Shown here piece by piece: positions 4,331-10,558 of a stretch of DNA of 10,558 bases (the stretch's first letter is position 1; each line of letters starts with the position of its first letter). The position numbers and the translations under genes were made by a program. The stretch spans positions 1 through 10,558 of the forward strand of contig PRDT01000087.1 of the NCBI GenBank assembly GCA_003173995.1. The letters run 5' to 3'. Source of the stretch: Candidatus Levyibacteriota bacterium. Its GTDB lineage: Bacteria; Patescibacteriota; Microgenomatia; Levybacterales; UBA12049. The notes beneath the pieces are model-generated. The model saw nothing but the letters and a program-made list of their open reading frames with translations. It ran no database searches and was not told the DNA's origin.

Positions 4331-7231
4331 ATGTTTAAGCCTGTTGATACCCAAGTAGATTTTCCTGCAAAAGAAAGAGAACTTCTTGAAAAATGGTACA
4401 AAGAAGGAATAGTCCAAAGATATTTGCATAGAAATGATGCTTCAGAAAAAAGATTCTCCTTTATTGATGGACCAATAACCGCTAACAATCCAATGGGAGT
4501 CCATCATGGATGGGGTCGTACCTATAAGGATTTGTGGCAACGCTTTCATAACATGCGAGGCTATAAGGAGCGCTTTCAAAATGGATTTGATTGCCAAGGA
4601 CTTTGGGTAGAAGTGGAAGTTGAGAAGGAATTAGGAATTCATAATAAGAGAGATATCGAAAACTTAGTACCTGGGGATAAAAAAGCTTCTATCGCAAAAT
4701 TTGTTGAGCTTTGTAAAGAAAGAGTCCTCAAATTTAGTAAAATTCAGACCGAGCAGACAAAGCGCTTAGGTAATTTCATGGATTGGGATAATTCCTACTT
4801 TACCATGTCAGATGAAAATAACTACATGATATGGTATTTCCTCAAAGTCGCTCATGAAAAGGGATGGATGTACAAAGGTGCTGATAGTGTTCCTTGGTGT
4901 CCACGATGTGAGACTGCAATTTCTCAACATGAAATGCTTACAGAGGACTATAAGGAAGTTGTTCATGAGTCGATATTTATGCAATTTCCCATTGTTGGTC
5001 ATGCACATGAGTATCTACTTGTCTGGACAACAACTCCATGGACCATTCCAGGAAATATTGCAGTAGCAGTGGATGCTGACATTGAATATAGTCTGGTTGA
5101 GGCAAAGAATGGAGATAAATTGTGGGTGGCAAAAGATCGAATTGATGCAGTATTCACCGAAGGATACACATCAATTGTAAAAACGGTAAAAGGTGTTGAA
5201 TTAGTTGGACTGAAATATATCAGCTCATTTGATGAAATTCCGGGCGTTGCAGCAGTCGCAGCAAAGCATCCTGATACATTCCATACCGTGGTTCCAACAG
5301 ATCCGCTTATCATGCCTATTTCAGTTACTGAAGGAACAGGTCTTGTCCATACTGCTGTTTCTGCTGGAGTTGAGGATTTCCAACTTGGGAAAAAATTAGG
5401 GCTTCCCATGATACCTCTTATTGAAGATAACTCTACCTATTTGCCAAGTCTTGGATTTGAGACTGGCAAAAGTGCTAAAAAACATCCAGAACTTGTCTTT
5501 GATTTTATGAAATCAAAAGAGACAGAGCATCAGCATTTTGTCTTTTTAATCCACCGTTACAAACACCGCTATCCAGCTTGTTGGCGATGTAAAACAGAAT
5601 TGGTTTGGAAAGTAACTGAAGAATGGTATATCGCAATGGATGTTGAGGAAAAGGGTGGGAATAAGACGCTGCGCGAGCAGATGATGGAGACTGCAAAGAA
5701 GATTGAATGGCATCCTGCATTTGGACTTGAAAGAGAATTGGATTGGCTGAAGAATATGCATGATTGGCTTATCAGTAAGAAAAATCGCTACTGGGGACTT
5801 GCGTTGCCAATTTATGAATGTAAAAAGTGTGGCAATTTTGAAGTGATGGGAAGTCGGGAAGAGTTGAAAGAACGAGCAGTTGAAGGATGGACTGAATTTG
5901 AAGGACATACACCTCACAAGCCTTTTATTGATGAAGTAAAAATAAAGTGTTCTTCTTGTGGAGAAATTGTGAGTCGACTTGATGATGTTGGTAATGTCTG
6001 GCTTGATGCGGGTATTGTGCCTTTCTCAACACTGAAGTACCAAACAGATAAGTCCTACTGGAAAGAGTGGTTCCCTGCTCACTTTATTACTGAGTCTTTC
6101 CCAGGACAATTTAAAAATTGGTTTTATAGCATGATTGCTATGTCTACTGTTTTGGAGAAAACTAATCCTTTCCAGAGAATTCTTGGCTATGCATCTATGC
6201 TTGCTGAAGATGGTCGTCCAATGCACAAGTCATGGGGGAATGCGATTGAATTTAATGAAGGGGCTGACAAAATAGGTGTTGATGTGATGAGGTGGATGTA
6301 TGCTAGTACTGACCCCGAACAAAATTTATTATTTGGCTATAAAAAAGCAGATGAGACGAGAAGGCGCTTCCATCTGATGCTTTGGAATGTCTATAACTTC
6401 TTTATTACCTATGCAAATATAGATAAGTGGGAAAAGGGAGAGACGGGTAAAAAGAGTGTTTTGGATGAGTGGATACTCAGTCGACTTCATCAAACAATTG
6501 AAGACACAACGACAGCACTTGTTGACCTCAAGCCACAACAAGCAACAATTGCCCTTGAGCATTTCTTAAATGATATGTCTCTCTGGTATGTCAGACGAAG
6601 TCGCGATAGAGTAGGACCTGATGCTGAAAATATTGATGATAAAAATGCTTTTTACTCAACAACATATGAAGTGCTTACTACCTTTTCAAAATTGATTGCA
6701 CCATTTGTTCCGTTTATCAGTGATGAAATGTACACCAATTTGACAGGTGAAGAGTCAGTACATCTTGCAGATTGGCCAACTGCTGATAAAAAGTTTATCA
6801 ATTCAGAATTAATGACAGATATGGATAATGTGAGAAAGTTGGTTGAAATGGCACTTTCTCAGAGAAAAGAAGCTAGTATAAAAGTCCGCCAACCTTTAGG
6901 AGAAATTGTTTATTACATAGACAAACAGTTTGATAATGAATTAGAACAAATAATGCTTGCTGAATTAAATATTAAAAAAGCAACATTTAAAAAAGGCGAA
7001 CTTGCAGCAAAAATAAATACTGAAATAACTGCAGAATTAAAAGAAGAAGGAGAAGCACGAGAAATTGTCCGCTCTATCCAAGAAGAAAGGAAAAAGCTTG
7101 GCACAACACTTACTGAGAAAGTTGCAGTAACACTTCCTTCCTATCCAAAAGCATTTGAAGGATATATCAAAAAGAAAGCACTTGTAGAGACACTTACCCA
7201 AGGTGATACATTCTCAGTGAGCAAAATGTAA
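4331..7231 (+). CDS. ileS: Isoleucyl-tRNA synthetase, divergent signature motifs
   Basis: This class I enzyme charges tRNA-Ile and edits misactivated valine; the protein has 966 residues. Starting at the ATG at 4331 gives MFKPVDTQVDFPAKERELLEKW, a normal N-terminus. The frame stays open upstream to a TTG at 4295, but that adds only promoter sequence. The HIGH motif is HHGW at 58-61 within NNPMGVHHGWGRTYKD. The KMSKS loop is PMHKSWGN, with Lys633 and Ser634 kept. The CP1 editing region lies between (about 170-410). Cys pairs occur at about 190/193 (WCPRC), 417/420 (ACWRC), 497/500 (CKKC) and 540/543 (CSSC), suggesting zinc ribbons. The anticodon-binding helical domain follows (ALEHFLNDMSLWYVRRSRDRVG) with a C-terminal extension. 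I recall the HHxW form from a known divergent IleRS group, so it is unusual but not broken. Confidence 0.95.
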   Translation: MFKPVDTQVDFPAKERELLEKWYKEGIVQRYLHRNDASEKRFSFIDGPITANNPMGVHHGWGRTYKDLWQRFHNMRGYKERFQNGFDCQGLWVEVEVEKELGIHNKRDIENLVPGDKKASIAKFVELCKERVLKFSKIQTEQTKRLGNFMDWDNSYFTMSDENNYMIWYFLKVAHEKGWMYKGADSVPWCPRCETAISQHEMLTEDYKEVVHESIFMQFPIVGHAHEYLLVWTTTPWTIPGNIAVAVDADIEYSLVEAKNGDKLWVAKDRIDAVFTEGYTSIVKTVKGVELVGLKYISSFDEIPGVAAVAAKHPDTFHTVVPTDPLIMPISVTEGTGLVHTAVSAGVEDFQLGKKLGLPMIPLIEDNSTYLPSLGFETGKSAKKHPELVFDFMKSKETEHQHFVFLIHRYKHRYPACWRCKTELVWKVTEEWYIAMDVEEKGGNKTLREQMMETAKKIEWHPAFGLERELDWLKNMHDWLISKKNRYWGLALPIYECKKCGNFEVMGSREELKERAVEGWTEFEGHTPHKPFIDEVKIKCSSCGEIVSRLDDVGNVWLDAGIVPFSTLKYQTDKSYWKEWFPAHFITESFPGQFKNWFYSMIAMSTVLEKTNPFQRILGYASMLAEDGRPMHKSWGNAIEFNEGADKIGVDVMRWMYASTDPEQNLLFGYKKADETRRRFHLMLWNVYNFFITYANIDKWEKGETGKKSVLDEWILSRLHQTIEDTTTALVDLKPQQATIALEHFLNDMSLWYVRRSRDRVGPDAENIDDKNAFYSTTYEVLTTFSKLIAPFVPFISDEMYTNLTGEESVHLADWPTADKKFINSELMTDMDNVRKLVEMALSQRKEASIKVRQPLGEIVYYIDKQFDNELEQIMLAELNIKKATFKKGELAAKINTEITAELKEEGEAREIVRSIQEERKKLGTTLTEKVAVTLPSYPKAFEGYIKKKALVETLTQGDTFSVSKM

Positions 7232-7240
7232 TGATATAAG
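7211..7240 (+). promoter_or_regulatory. Possible promoter in front of rodA
   Basis: TATAAG (7235-7240) with TG at 7232-7233 forms an extended -10. TTCTCA (7211-7216) lies 18 bp upstream as a 4-of-6 -35. The box is only one base before the TTG used as rodA start, so a transcript from it would begin inside the first codons. Either the start is further in or rodA is read mainly from the ileS transcript. Confidence 0.3.
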
Positions 7241-7241
7241 C

Positions 7242-8312
7242 TTGTTGCGCCGCATTGATTGGCGACTTGTTTTGCCTGTCGCAGTGCTGCTATTTATAGG
7301 GCTCATTACTATTTTTAGTATTAGTCCGACACTATTTCGAAGTCAGTTGATATTTACTGTTATTTCAACAGTCCTTTTTGTCATTTTTTCTCAACTTGAT
7401 ATTCAGACTTTCAGATTTTATAAATTGCCTATTTATATATTTTCTCTTTTAGGACTCGTATTTTTGCTTTTTTTAGGAATTGAAAGTCATGGAGCTGTGA
7501 GATGGCTTGATATTTTTGGTTTTCGCATCCAATTTTCTGAAGTTTTTAAGCCATTTTTATGTCTGACACTCGCCGCTTTTCTTGCTGACAGGCAAAATAT
7601 CTCATTTACCACATTCGCAAAAGTTCTCGGACTTTTGGTTCCAGTAGCTTTTCTCATTTATAAGCAACCTGACCTTGGGACAGCGCTTATTTATATTCTT
7701 ACGACCATTGTGACGCTTATTCTCTATGGATTCCCCCTTATGTGGTTTGGAATAGGTATTCTGGGAATGGGACTGAGCTTTCCTTTAATTTGGCAATTTT
7801 TGCATGAATACCAAAGAGAACGAGTACTCACGTTCTTGCATTTAAGTAACGACCCACTTGGTACCTCCTACAATGCGATTCAAGCTATTATTGCCATAGG
7901 ATCAGGCATGTTTCTTGGCAAAGGGCTTGGGCAGGGGACACAGTCAACACTTCGTTTTTTGCCTGAAAAGCAGACAGACTTTATTTTTGCGACAGTTTCT
8001 GAAGATTTGGGCTTTATTGGGGCTGCTATTGTTATTGTTGCCTTTATTTTTCTGCTCTATCGATTTTATGTTATTTTTCGGGATACAGACGAACTTTATA
8101 CAAAAGTTGTCGTTATTACTGCGTTTTCGCTCATTTTAGTGCAATTTTTTGTCAATATAGCCATGAATATTGGTATTGTGCCCGTTGTAGGTGTTACGTT
8201 GCCTTTTGTATCTTATGGAGGAAGCTCGCTTCTCTCTAACGCTATTTTACTCGGTTTGGTGTCCTCAGTCGGAAGTATGACCCGACGCAAACATGTGCTG
8301 GAAATTAGGTAA
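7242..8312 (+). CDS. rodA: RodA, SEDS-family peptidoglycan glycosyltransferase
   Basis: RodA polymerises lipid II into glycan strands in the elongasome with a class B PBP. The 356 residues contain about ten hydrophobic helices. Family motifs are present: RIDWRLVLPV at the start, GAVRWLDIFGFRIQFSE (84-100), KQPDLGTAL (141-149), GTSYNAIQAIIAIGSG (207-222), GKGLGQGTQS and PEKQTDFIFATVSEDLGF (241-258). The Asp of TDFIF (about residue 246) corresponds to the essential acidic residue of SEDS polymerases by my recollection. PFVSYGGSSLL (321-331) closes the family pattern. The long DFIFA block and the IDW opening favour RodA over FtsW. The start is uncertain: TTG at 7242 and TTG at 7245 are both possible, neither has a Shine-Dalgarno, and the gene begins 11 bases after ileS ends. 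MreC and PBP2 partners are not in the window. Confidence 0.93.
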   Translation: MLRRIDWRLVLPVAVLLFIGLITIFSISPTLFRSQLIFTVISTVLFVIFSQLDIQTFRFYKLPIYIFSLLGLVFLLFLGIESHGAVRWLDIFGFRIQFSEVFKPFLCLTLAAFLADRQNISFTTFAKVLGLLVPVAFLIYKQPDLGTALIYILTTIVTLILYGFPLMWFGIGILGMGLSFPLIWQFLHEYQRERVLTFLHLSNDPLGTSYNAIQAIIAIGSGMFLGKGLGQGTQSTLRFLPEKQTDFIFATVSEDLGFIGAAIVIVAFIFLLYRFYVIFRDTDELYTKVVVITAFSLILVQFFVNIAMNIGIVPVVGVTLPFVSYGGSSLLSNAILLGLVSSVGSMTRRKHVLEIR

Positions 8313-8327
8313 AGTCTTTGGTATAAT
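8299..8327 (+). promoter_or_regulatory. Promoter of rplU
   Basis: TGGAAA (8299-8304), 17 bp and a perfect TATAAT (8322-8327) preceded by TGg (extended -10). Fourteen bases separate it from the ATG at 8342, so the leader would be about eight bases long and contains no Shine-Dalgarno. The -35 lies within the last codons of rodA. Confidence 0.65.
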
Positions 8328-8341
8328 TAATCTCATAATTT

Positions 8342-8683
8342 ATGAAGTACGCAGTTGTTCAATCAGGTAACAAGCAATACAAAGTCTCTGAAGGGGATAC
8401 TATTGCTGTAGAAAAGCTTACAGATATCAAGCCAAATCAAGCATACTTTTTCCCAAAAGTGCTTCTTTTTGTTGATGAGGCACAGCGAAAAGTAGGTATG
8501 CCAGCAGTTGGAGATGTTGAAGTTGCTGCAACCGTTATTGGTGAAGTAAAAGGTATCAAGATAAGAGTTGCTAAATTCAAGGCTAAATCACGATACCGAA
8601 GAGTTCGAGGATTCAGAGCAATGCAAACTCAATTAAAAATAGAAAAAATCACAGTAAAAGGTAAAGCGAAAGCTGAAAAATAA
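8342..8683 (+). CDS. rplU: 50S ribosomal protein L21
   Basis: L21 is a 23S rRNA-binding protein of the large subunit. The 113 residues fit the family length of 100-110. The opening MKYAVVQSGNKQYKVSEGDTI is canonical. The middle has FPKVLLFVDE and VGMPAVGDVEVAATVIGEVKGIKI, and the RNA-binding signature follows as FKAKSRYRRVRGFRAMQTQLKI (about 80-101). A lysine-rich tail ends the protein. The order rplU then rpmA is conserved widely in bacteria. The gene has its own extended -10 promoter, and a further promoter lies between it and rpmA, so L27 may be made from both transcripts. Confidence 0.97.
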   Translation: MKYAVVQSGNKQYKVSEGDTIAVEKLTDIKPNQAYFFPKVLLFVDEAQRKVGMPAVGDVEVAATVIGEVKGIKIRVAKFKAKSRYRRVRGFRAMQTQLKIEKITVKGKAKAEK

Positions 8684-8686
8684 TCC

Positions 8687-8715
8687 TTGACATCCTGTGA
8701 AAATTTTATTATTCT
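8687..8715 (+). promoter_or_regulatory. Promoter of rpmA-parB
   Basis: A perfect TTGACA (8687-8692), 17 bp and TATTCT (8710-8715, 4 of 6) lie in the rplU-rpmA gap. The RNA would start near 8722, giving about 20 bases of leader before rpmA. Confidence 0.5.
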
Positions 8716-8730
8716 TAACATAGTTTTCAC
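8697..8730. repeat. Inverted repeat in the rplU-rpmA gap
   Basis: GTGAAAA (8697-8703) and TTTTCAC (8724-8730) are perfect 7-bp inverted arms around a 20-base AT-rich centre. The repeat covers the promoter spacer and -10 and ends just before the Shine-Dalgarno. It could be an operator or part of a weak hairpin in the rplU read-through transcript. It has no T-tract, so it is not an ordinary terminator. Confidence 0.35.
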
Positions 8731-8734
8731 GGAG
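8731..8734 (+). promoter_or_regulatory. Shine-Dalgarno of rpmA
   Basis: GGAG lies seven bases before the ATG at 8742. It is the only clear, well-spaced ribosome-binding site I found in the window and shows the organism does use the interaction. Confidence 0.7.
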
Positions 8735-8741
8735 AAATTAT

Positions 8742-8993
8742 ATGGCACATACAAAACAAGGCGGTACAACAAAAGGCAATAGAGATTCAGTTGCAAAGCG
8801 TTTGGGCGTGAAGCTCTATGGTGGTCAAAAAGCAATTACTGGCAATATTATCGTTAGACAAAAAGGTTCACGATTCCATGCAGGTAAAGGCGTTGGCATG
8901 GGTAAAGATTTTACCCTTTTTGCATTAACAGAAGGTACAGTAACATTCAAAACCCTTCATGGGAAAAAACTTGTTGAGGTTGTAAATGGATAA
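8742..8993 (+). CDS. rpmA: 50S ribosomal protein L27
   Basis: L27 reaches toward the peptidyl-transferase centre with its N-terminal tail. The 83 residues match the family. MAHTKQGGTTKGNRDSVAKR is the expected flexible tail, then LGVKLYGGQ, GNIIVRQKGSRFHAGKGVGMGKD and the final strand LFALTEGTVTFK. Most bacteria read MAHKKxGGSxRNGRDS, so the THGN-type positions differ slightly (K4 is T, RNG is KGN). There is no N-terminal cleavable extension of the Firmicutes type. The last codons overlap the start of parB by eight bases (ATGGATAA), indicating translational coupling. Confidence 0.97.
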   Translation: MAHTKQGGTTKGNRDSVAKRLGVKLYGGQKAITGNIIVRQKGSRFHAGKGVGMGKDFTLFALTEGTVTFKTLHGKKLVEVVNG

Positions 8994-9801
8994 CACAGAT
9001 AGATTATACGAACTTGAAACCCACCTCATTCAGTTGAATCCTCTTCAACCAAGAGGCGTTATTACGCCCGACTCTTTAACCGAACTTGTTGATTCTATTC
9101 GCGAACAAGGCATTTTGGAACCTCTTGTTGTTGCTGATACGCCAGCTGGTTATCAACTCATTGCAGGAGAAAGAAGACTTCGAGCAGCAAAGCTCTTGGG
9201 TCTTGCAAAGGTACCAGTTGTTGTCAAGCAAGCAACTCCACAAGGCATTTTGGAAATGTCTATCGTTGAAAACGTTCAAAGAGAAGATCTTAATCCTATT
9301 GAAAGAGCACTTGCTTATAAAAGACTTATTGATGAATTTGGCCTTGGAACAAATGATGTTGCACGAAAAGTAGGAAAGAGTGCTCCAACTGTTTCAAATA
9401 CCATTCGACTTCTCTCACTTCCAGATGCGATTAAGGATGCGCTTGTTGCAGGTGTTATTTCAGAAGGACACGTACGACCACTTATCTCTCTTGGTGATTC
9501 ATCACTTATGTTAGACTTATTCAAGCGAATTTTAAGAGAAAATAGTACTGTTAGACAAACAGAAGAATTTGCACGACAAGTAAAGGGAACGGTTGAGGCA
9601 AAAGAACCACGAACAGCAAAGGATAAATTATATGTTCCAGAGCTTGATGAAATGGCCAAAAATATCAAAACCCAATATAATTTCCACAAAGTTAATCTTC
9701 AGCAATCCCGGACAATGACACGTCTTGTTATTGAAATGAAAGGCGATCCTGAGTCAACAACTCCTCAAATTCAAGACCTTGTTAAAAAACTCGTTGGATA
9801 A
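8986..9801 (+). CDS. parB: ParB/Spo0J-type chromosome partition protein, short N-terminus
   Basis: ParB proteins bind parS, act as CTP-dependent DNA clamps and work with the ParA ATPase to segregate the origin. In this 271-residue protein the N-terminal CTPase domain has LNPLQPR (17-23), IREQGILEPLVV, GERRLRAAKLLG (61-72) and ENVQREDLNPIE (95-106). The parS-binding helix-turn-helix domain follows (about 120-180: TNDVARKVGKSAPTVSNTIRLL and EGHVRPLI). A short C-terminal dimerisation region ends TRLVIEMKGDPESTTP and LVKKLVG. The ATG at 8986 is the first possible start, because the in-frame codon just before it is TAA. The protein therefore lacks the KGLGRGLxAL-type N-terminal tail that usually contacts ParA. 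It overlaps rpmA by eight bases and must be made largely by coupling, as no separate promoter is seen. No parA lies in the window. Confidence 0.93.
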   Translation: MDNTDRLYELETHLIQLNPLQPRGVITPDSLTELVDSIREQGILEPLVVADTPAGYQLIAGERRLRAAKLLGLAKVPVVVKQATPQGILEMSIVENVQREDLNPIERALAYKRLIDEFGLGTNDVARKVGKSAPTVSNTIRLLSLPDAIKDALVAGVISEGHVRPLISLGDSSLMLDLFKRILRENSTVRQTEEFARQVKGTVEAKEPRTAKDKLYVPELDEMAKNIKTQYNFHKVNLQQSRTMTRLVIEMKGDPESTTPQIQDLVKKLVG

Positions 9802-9817
9802 TCTTCTTTTTGTTTAA

Positions 9818-9834
9818 ACTTTTTTCCAAAAAGT
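9818..9834. terminator. AT-rich hairpin between convergent parB and lepB
   Basis: ACTTTTT and AAAAAGT are 7-bp inverted arms with a 3-base loop, in the 37-bp gap between two genes that end facing each other. The stem is weak, with one G-C pair. The long T runs on one strand and A runs on the other could end transcription in both directions. Function is inferred mainly from position. Confidence 0.3.
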
Positions 9835-9838
9835 AGCC

Positions 9839-10417
9839 TTATTTATTTGTCGGTGTAGAAGTATATGGATTGTGAATCCATTTCATATCAGGAACTGGCC
9901 AGTAGACAAACATTGATTCACCAATTAACTCATTTGTCTTCACAAATCCCCATTCTCTTGAATCAGAACTATATGGACGATTATCTCCCATCACAAAGTA
10001 CTCGTCTGCAGGTACAGTAACTGTCTCTCCTTCTCTAAGGAAAGAACCACCATATGTCTTTACATCAGACTTTAAGAAGCTACTTTGATCAAGCTTGTCT
10101 CCATTGAGGTATACATCGCCGTCTTTGACCATTACCGTGTCTCCTGGGACTCCTATAACACGCTTAATAAAGTCTTTATCTGGATCTGGAGGAGCTTTAA
10201 AGACAACAACGTCGCCAAGTTGTGGCTTATGCATGCGAAGGACAATAAGATTGGTAAGAACATATTGCTTATCATGAAAGTTGGGATACATAGACTCGCC
10301 ATTTACTTGGAATGGTCGAAAAAGGAACATGTAAATGACGAGAAAGATGGCTGCAGCAACAAGAATACTTTGGATCGTATCAACGAGAAAAGCGTATATC
10401 TTCCGTAAGATAAACAT
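9839..10417 (-). CDS. lepB: Signal peptidase I
   Basis: The enzyme cleaves signal peptides from exported proteins on the outer face of the membrane by a Ser-Lys dyad. From the ATG at 10417 it has 192 residues. A single N-terminal membrane helix covers about 12-33. Box B is FQVNGESMYPNF with Ser42 as nucleophile. Box D is DFIKRVIGVPGD with Lys85 as general base. Box E is GDNRPYSSDSREWG at 144-157. The frame is open to a TTG at 10453, which would add 12 residues, but that TTG is the start of a perfect TTGACA -35. The ATG lies seven bases after the matching -10. There is no Shine-Dalgarno, so the mRNA is predicted leaderless. The gene faces parB and diverges from the tRNA. Candidate clients include the exported proteins of unknown function nearby, though their anchors look uncleaved. 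Confidence 0.95.
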   Translation of the reverse strand: MFILRKIYAFLVDTIQSILVAAAIFLVIYMFLFRPFQVNGESMYPNFHDKQYVLTNLIVLRMHKPQLGDVVVFKAPPDPDKDFIKRVIGVPGDTVMVKDGDVYLNGDKLDQSSFLKSDVKTYGGSFLREGETVTVPADEYFVMGDNRPYSSDSREWGFVKTNELIGESMFVYWPVPDMKWIHNPYTSTPTNK

Positions 10418-10424
10418 ATACTCT

Positions 10425-10453
10425 ATTGTGCGGAATCTGAGCTTCTTTGTCAA
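10425..10453 (-). promoter_or_regulatory. Promoter of lepB, predicted leaderless
   Basis: On the minus strand, a perfect TTGACA (10453-10448), 17 bp and CACAAT (10430-10425, 4 of 6) are followed by seven bases and the ATG at 10417. The -35 overlaps that of the divergent tRNA promoter by five bases. Confidence 0.6.
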
Positions 10454-10475
10454 CGGTTCAAATCTCTGCTAAAAT
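10447..10475 (+). promoter_or_regulatory. Promoter of tRNA-Val
   Basis: TTGTCA (10447-10452), exactly 17 bp and TAAAAT (10470-10475), with 12 bases before the mature 5' end of the tRNA at 10488. The predicted RNA start leaves a short 5' leader of about five bases for RNase P. Confidence 0.6.
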
Positions 10476-10487
10476 ACTTTTTACAAC

Positions 10488-10558
10488 GGGCTCATGGCTC
10501 AGCTGGTAGAGCGCTTCATTCACATTGAAGAGGTCTCAGGTTCGAATCCTGATGGGCC
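10488..10558 (+). tRNA. tRNA-Val, anticodon CAC, last acceptor base and tail outside the window
   Basis: All 71 bases present fold as a cloverleaf. Acceptor strand GGGCTCA pairs with TGGGCC plus the missing base 72, with one T-G wobble at 5-68. D stem is GCTC/GAGC with loop AGCTGGTA. Anticodon stem is CTTCA/TGAAG with loop TTCACAT and anticodon CAC at 10521-10523, reading GUG valine codons. The variable loop is AGGTC. T stem is TCAGG/CCTGA with loop TTCGAAT. The window ends one base before position 72, so it cannot be seen whether the discriminator and CCA are encoded. It is transcribed away from lepB. Confidence 0.95.

Noticed and set aside
4999..5409. Minus-strand open frame of 136 codons inside ileS
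   Set aside because: It lies wholly opposite a well-conserved part of ileS, its product is Ser/Thr/Pro-rich as expected of an antisense shadow, and it has no promoter or start signal.
5546..5917. Minus-strand open frame of 123 codons inside ileS
   Set aside because: It is antisense to the conserved zinc-ribbon region of ileS. The Phe/Ser/Cys-rich product is typical of reading AT-rich coding DNA backwards.
9315..9689. Minus-strand open frame of 124 codons inside parB
   Set aside because: It is an antisense shadow of a confident ParB, with no recognisable motif.
1..10558. Alternative genetic code (UGA as glycine)
   Set aside because: TGA serves as the natural stop of the 1551 and 3945 genes, and the conserved proteins show no internal TGA, so the standard code fits.

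Overview
The window looks like a piece of a small, AT-rich bacterial chromosome. It most resembles the Candidate Phyla Radiation (Patescibacteria), possibly the Microgenomates side. This placement is inference from gene style: tightly packed housekeeping genes, many starts without a Shine-Dalgarno, short lineage-specific membrane-anchored proteins, and a divergent IleRS. TGA is used as a stop (two genes end in it) and tryptophan is TGG, so the code is standard and not the UGA-glycine code of Gracilibacteria/Absconditabacteria.

Layout. Bases 1-608 (minus strand) hold most of an RsuA/RluB-family pseudouridine synthase that runs off the left edge. A 66-bp divergent promoter region follows. All genes from 675 to 9801 then lie on the plus strand: two single-pass membrane-anchored proteins of unknown function, a PD-(D/E)XK nuclease with a possible Fe-S cysteine set, GreA, two small orphan proteins, isoleucyl-tRNA synthetase, the SEDS glycosyltransferase RodA, ribosomal proteins L21 and L27, and ParB. 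A convergent minus-strand signal peptidase I gene follows. A tRNA-Val(CAC) diverges from it and is cut one base short of its acceptor stem by the right edge. No stretch over 300 bases lacks a gene, and no mobile element, CRISPR array or rRNA is visible.

How the genes work together. Most belong to the core growth programme: translation (ileS, rplU, rpmA, tRNA-Val, rRNA modification), transcript elongation (greA), wall synthesis (rodA), secretion (lepB) and chromosome segregation (parB). The nuclease suggests DNA repair. The four unknown proteins are the accessory part.

The most interesting non-coding signal is promoter geometry. At several genes a -35/17-bp/-10 promoter ends only 6-9 bases before the start codon, which predicts leaderless mRNAs. 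At two divergent junctions the opposed promoters use overlapping -35 hexamers. rpmA is the clear exception, with a normal leader and a GGAG Shine-Dalgarno. At ileS and lepB the -35 hexamer begins with TTG in frame, so a longest-ORF start would misplace the N-terminus by 12 residues. I did not find a clear novel multi-gene defence or mobile system here.
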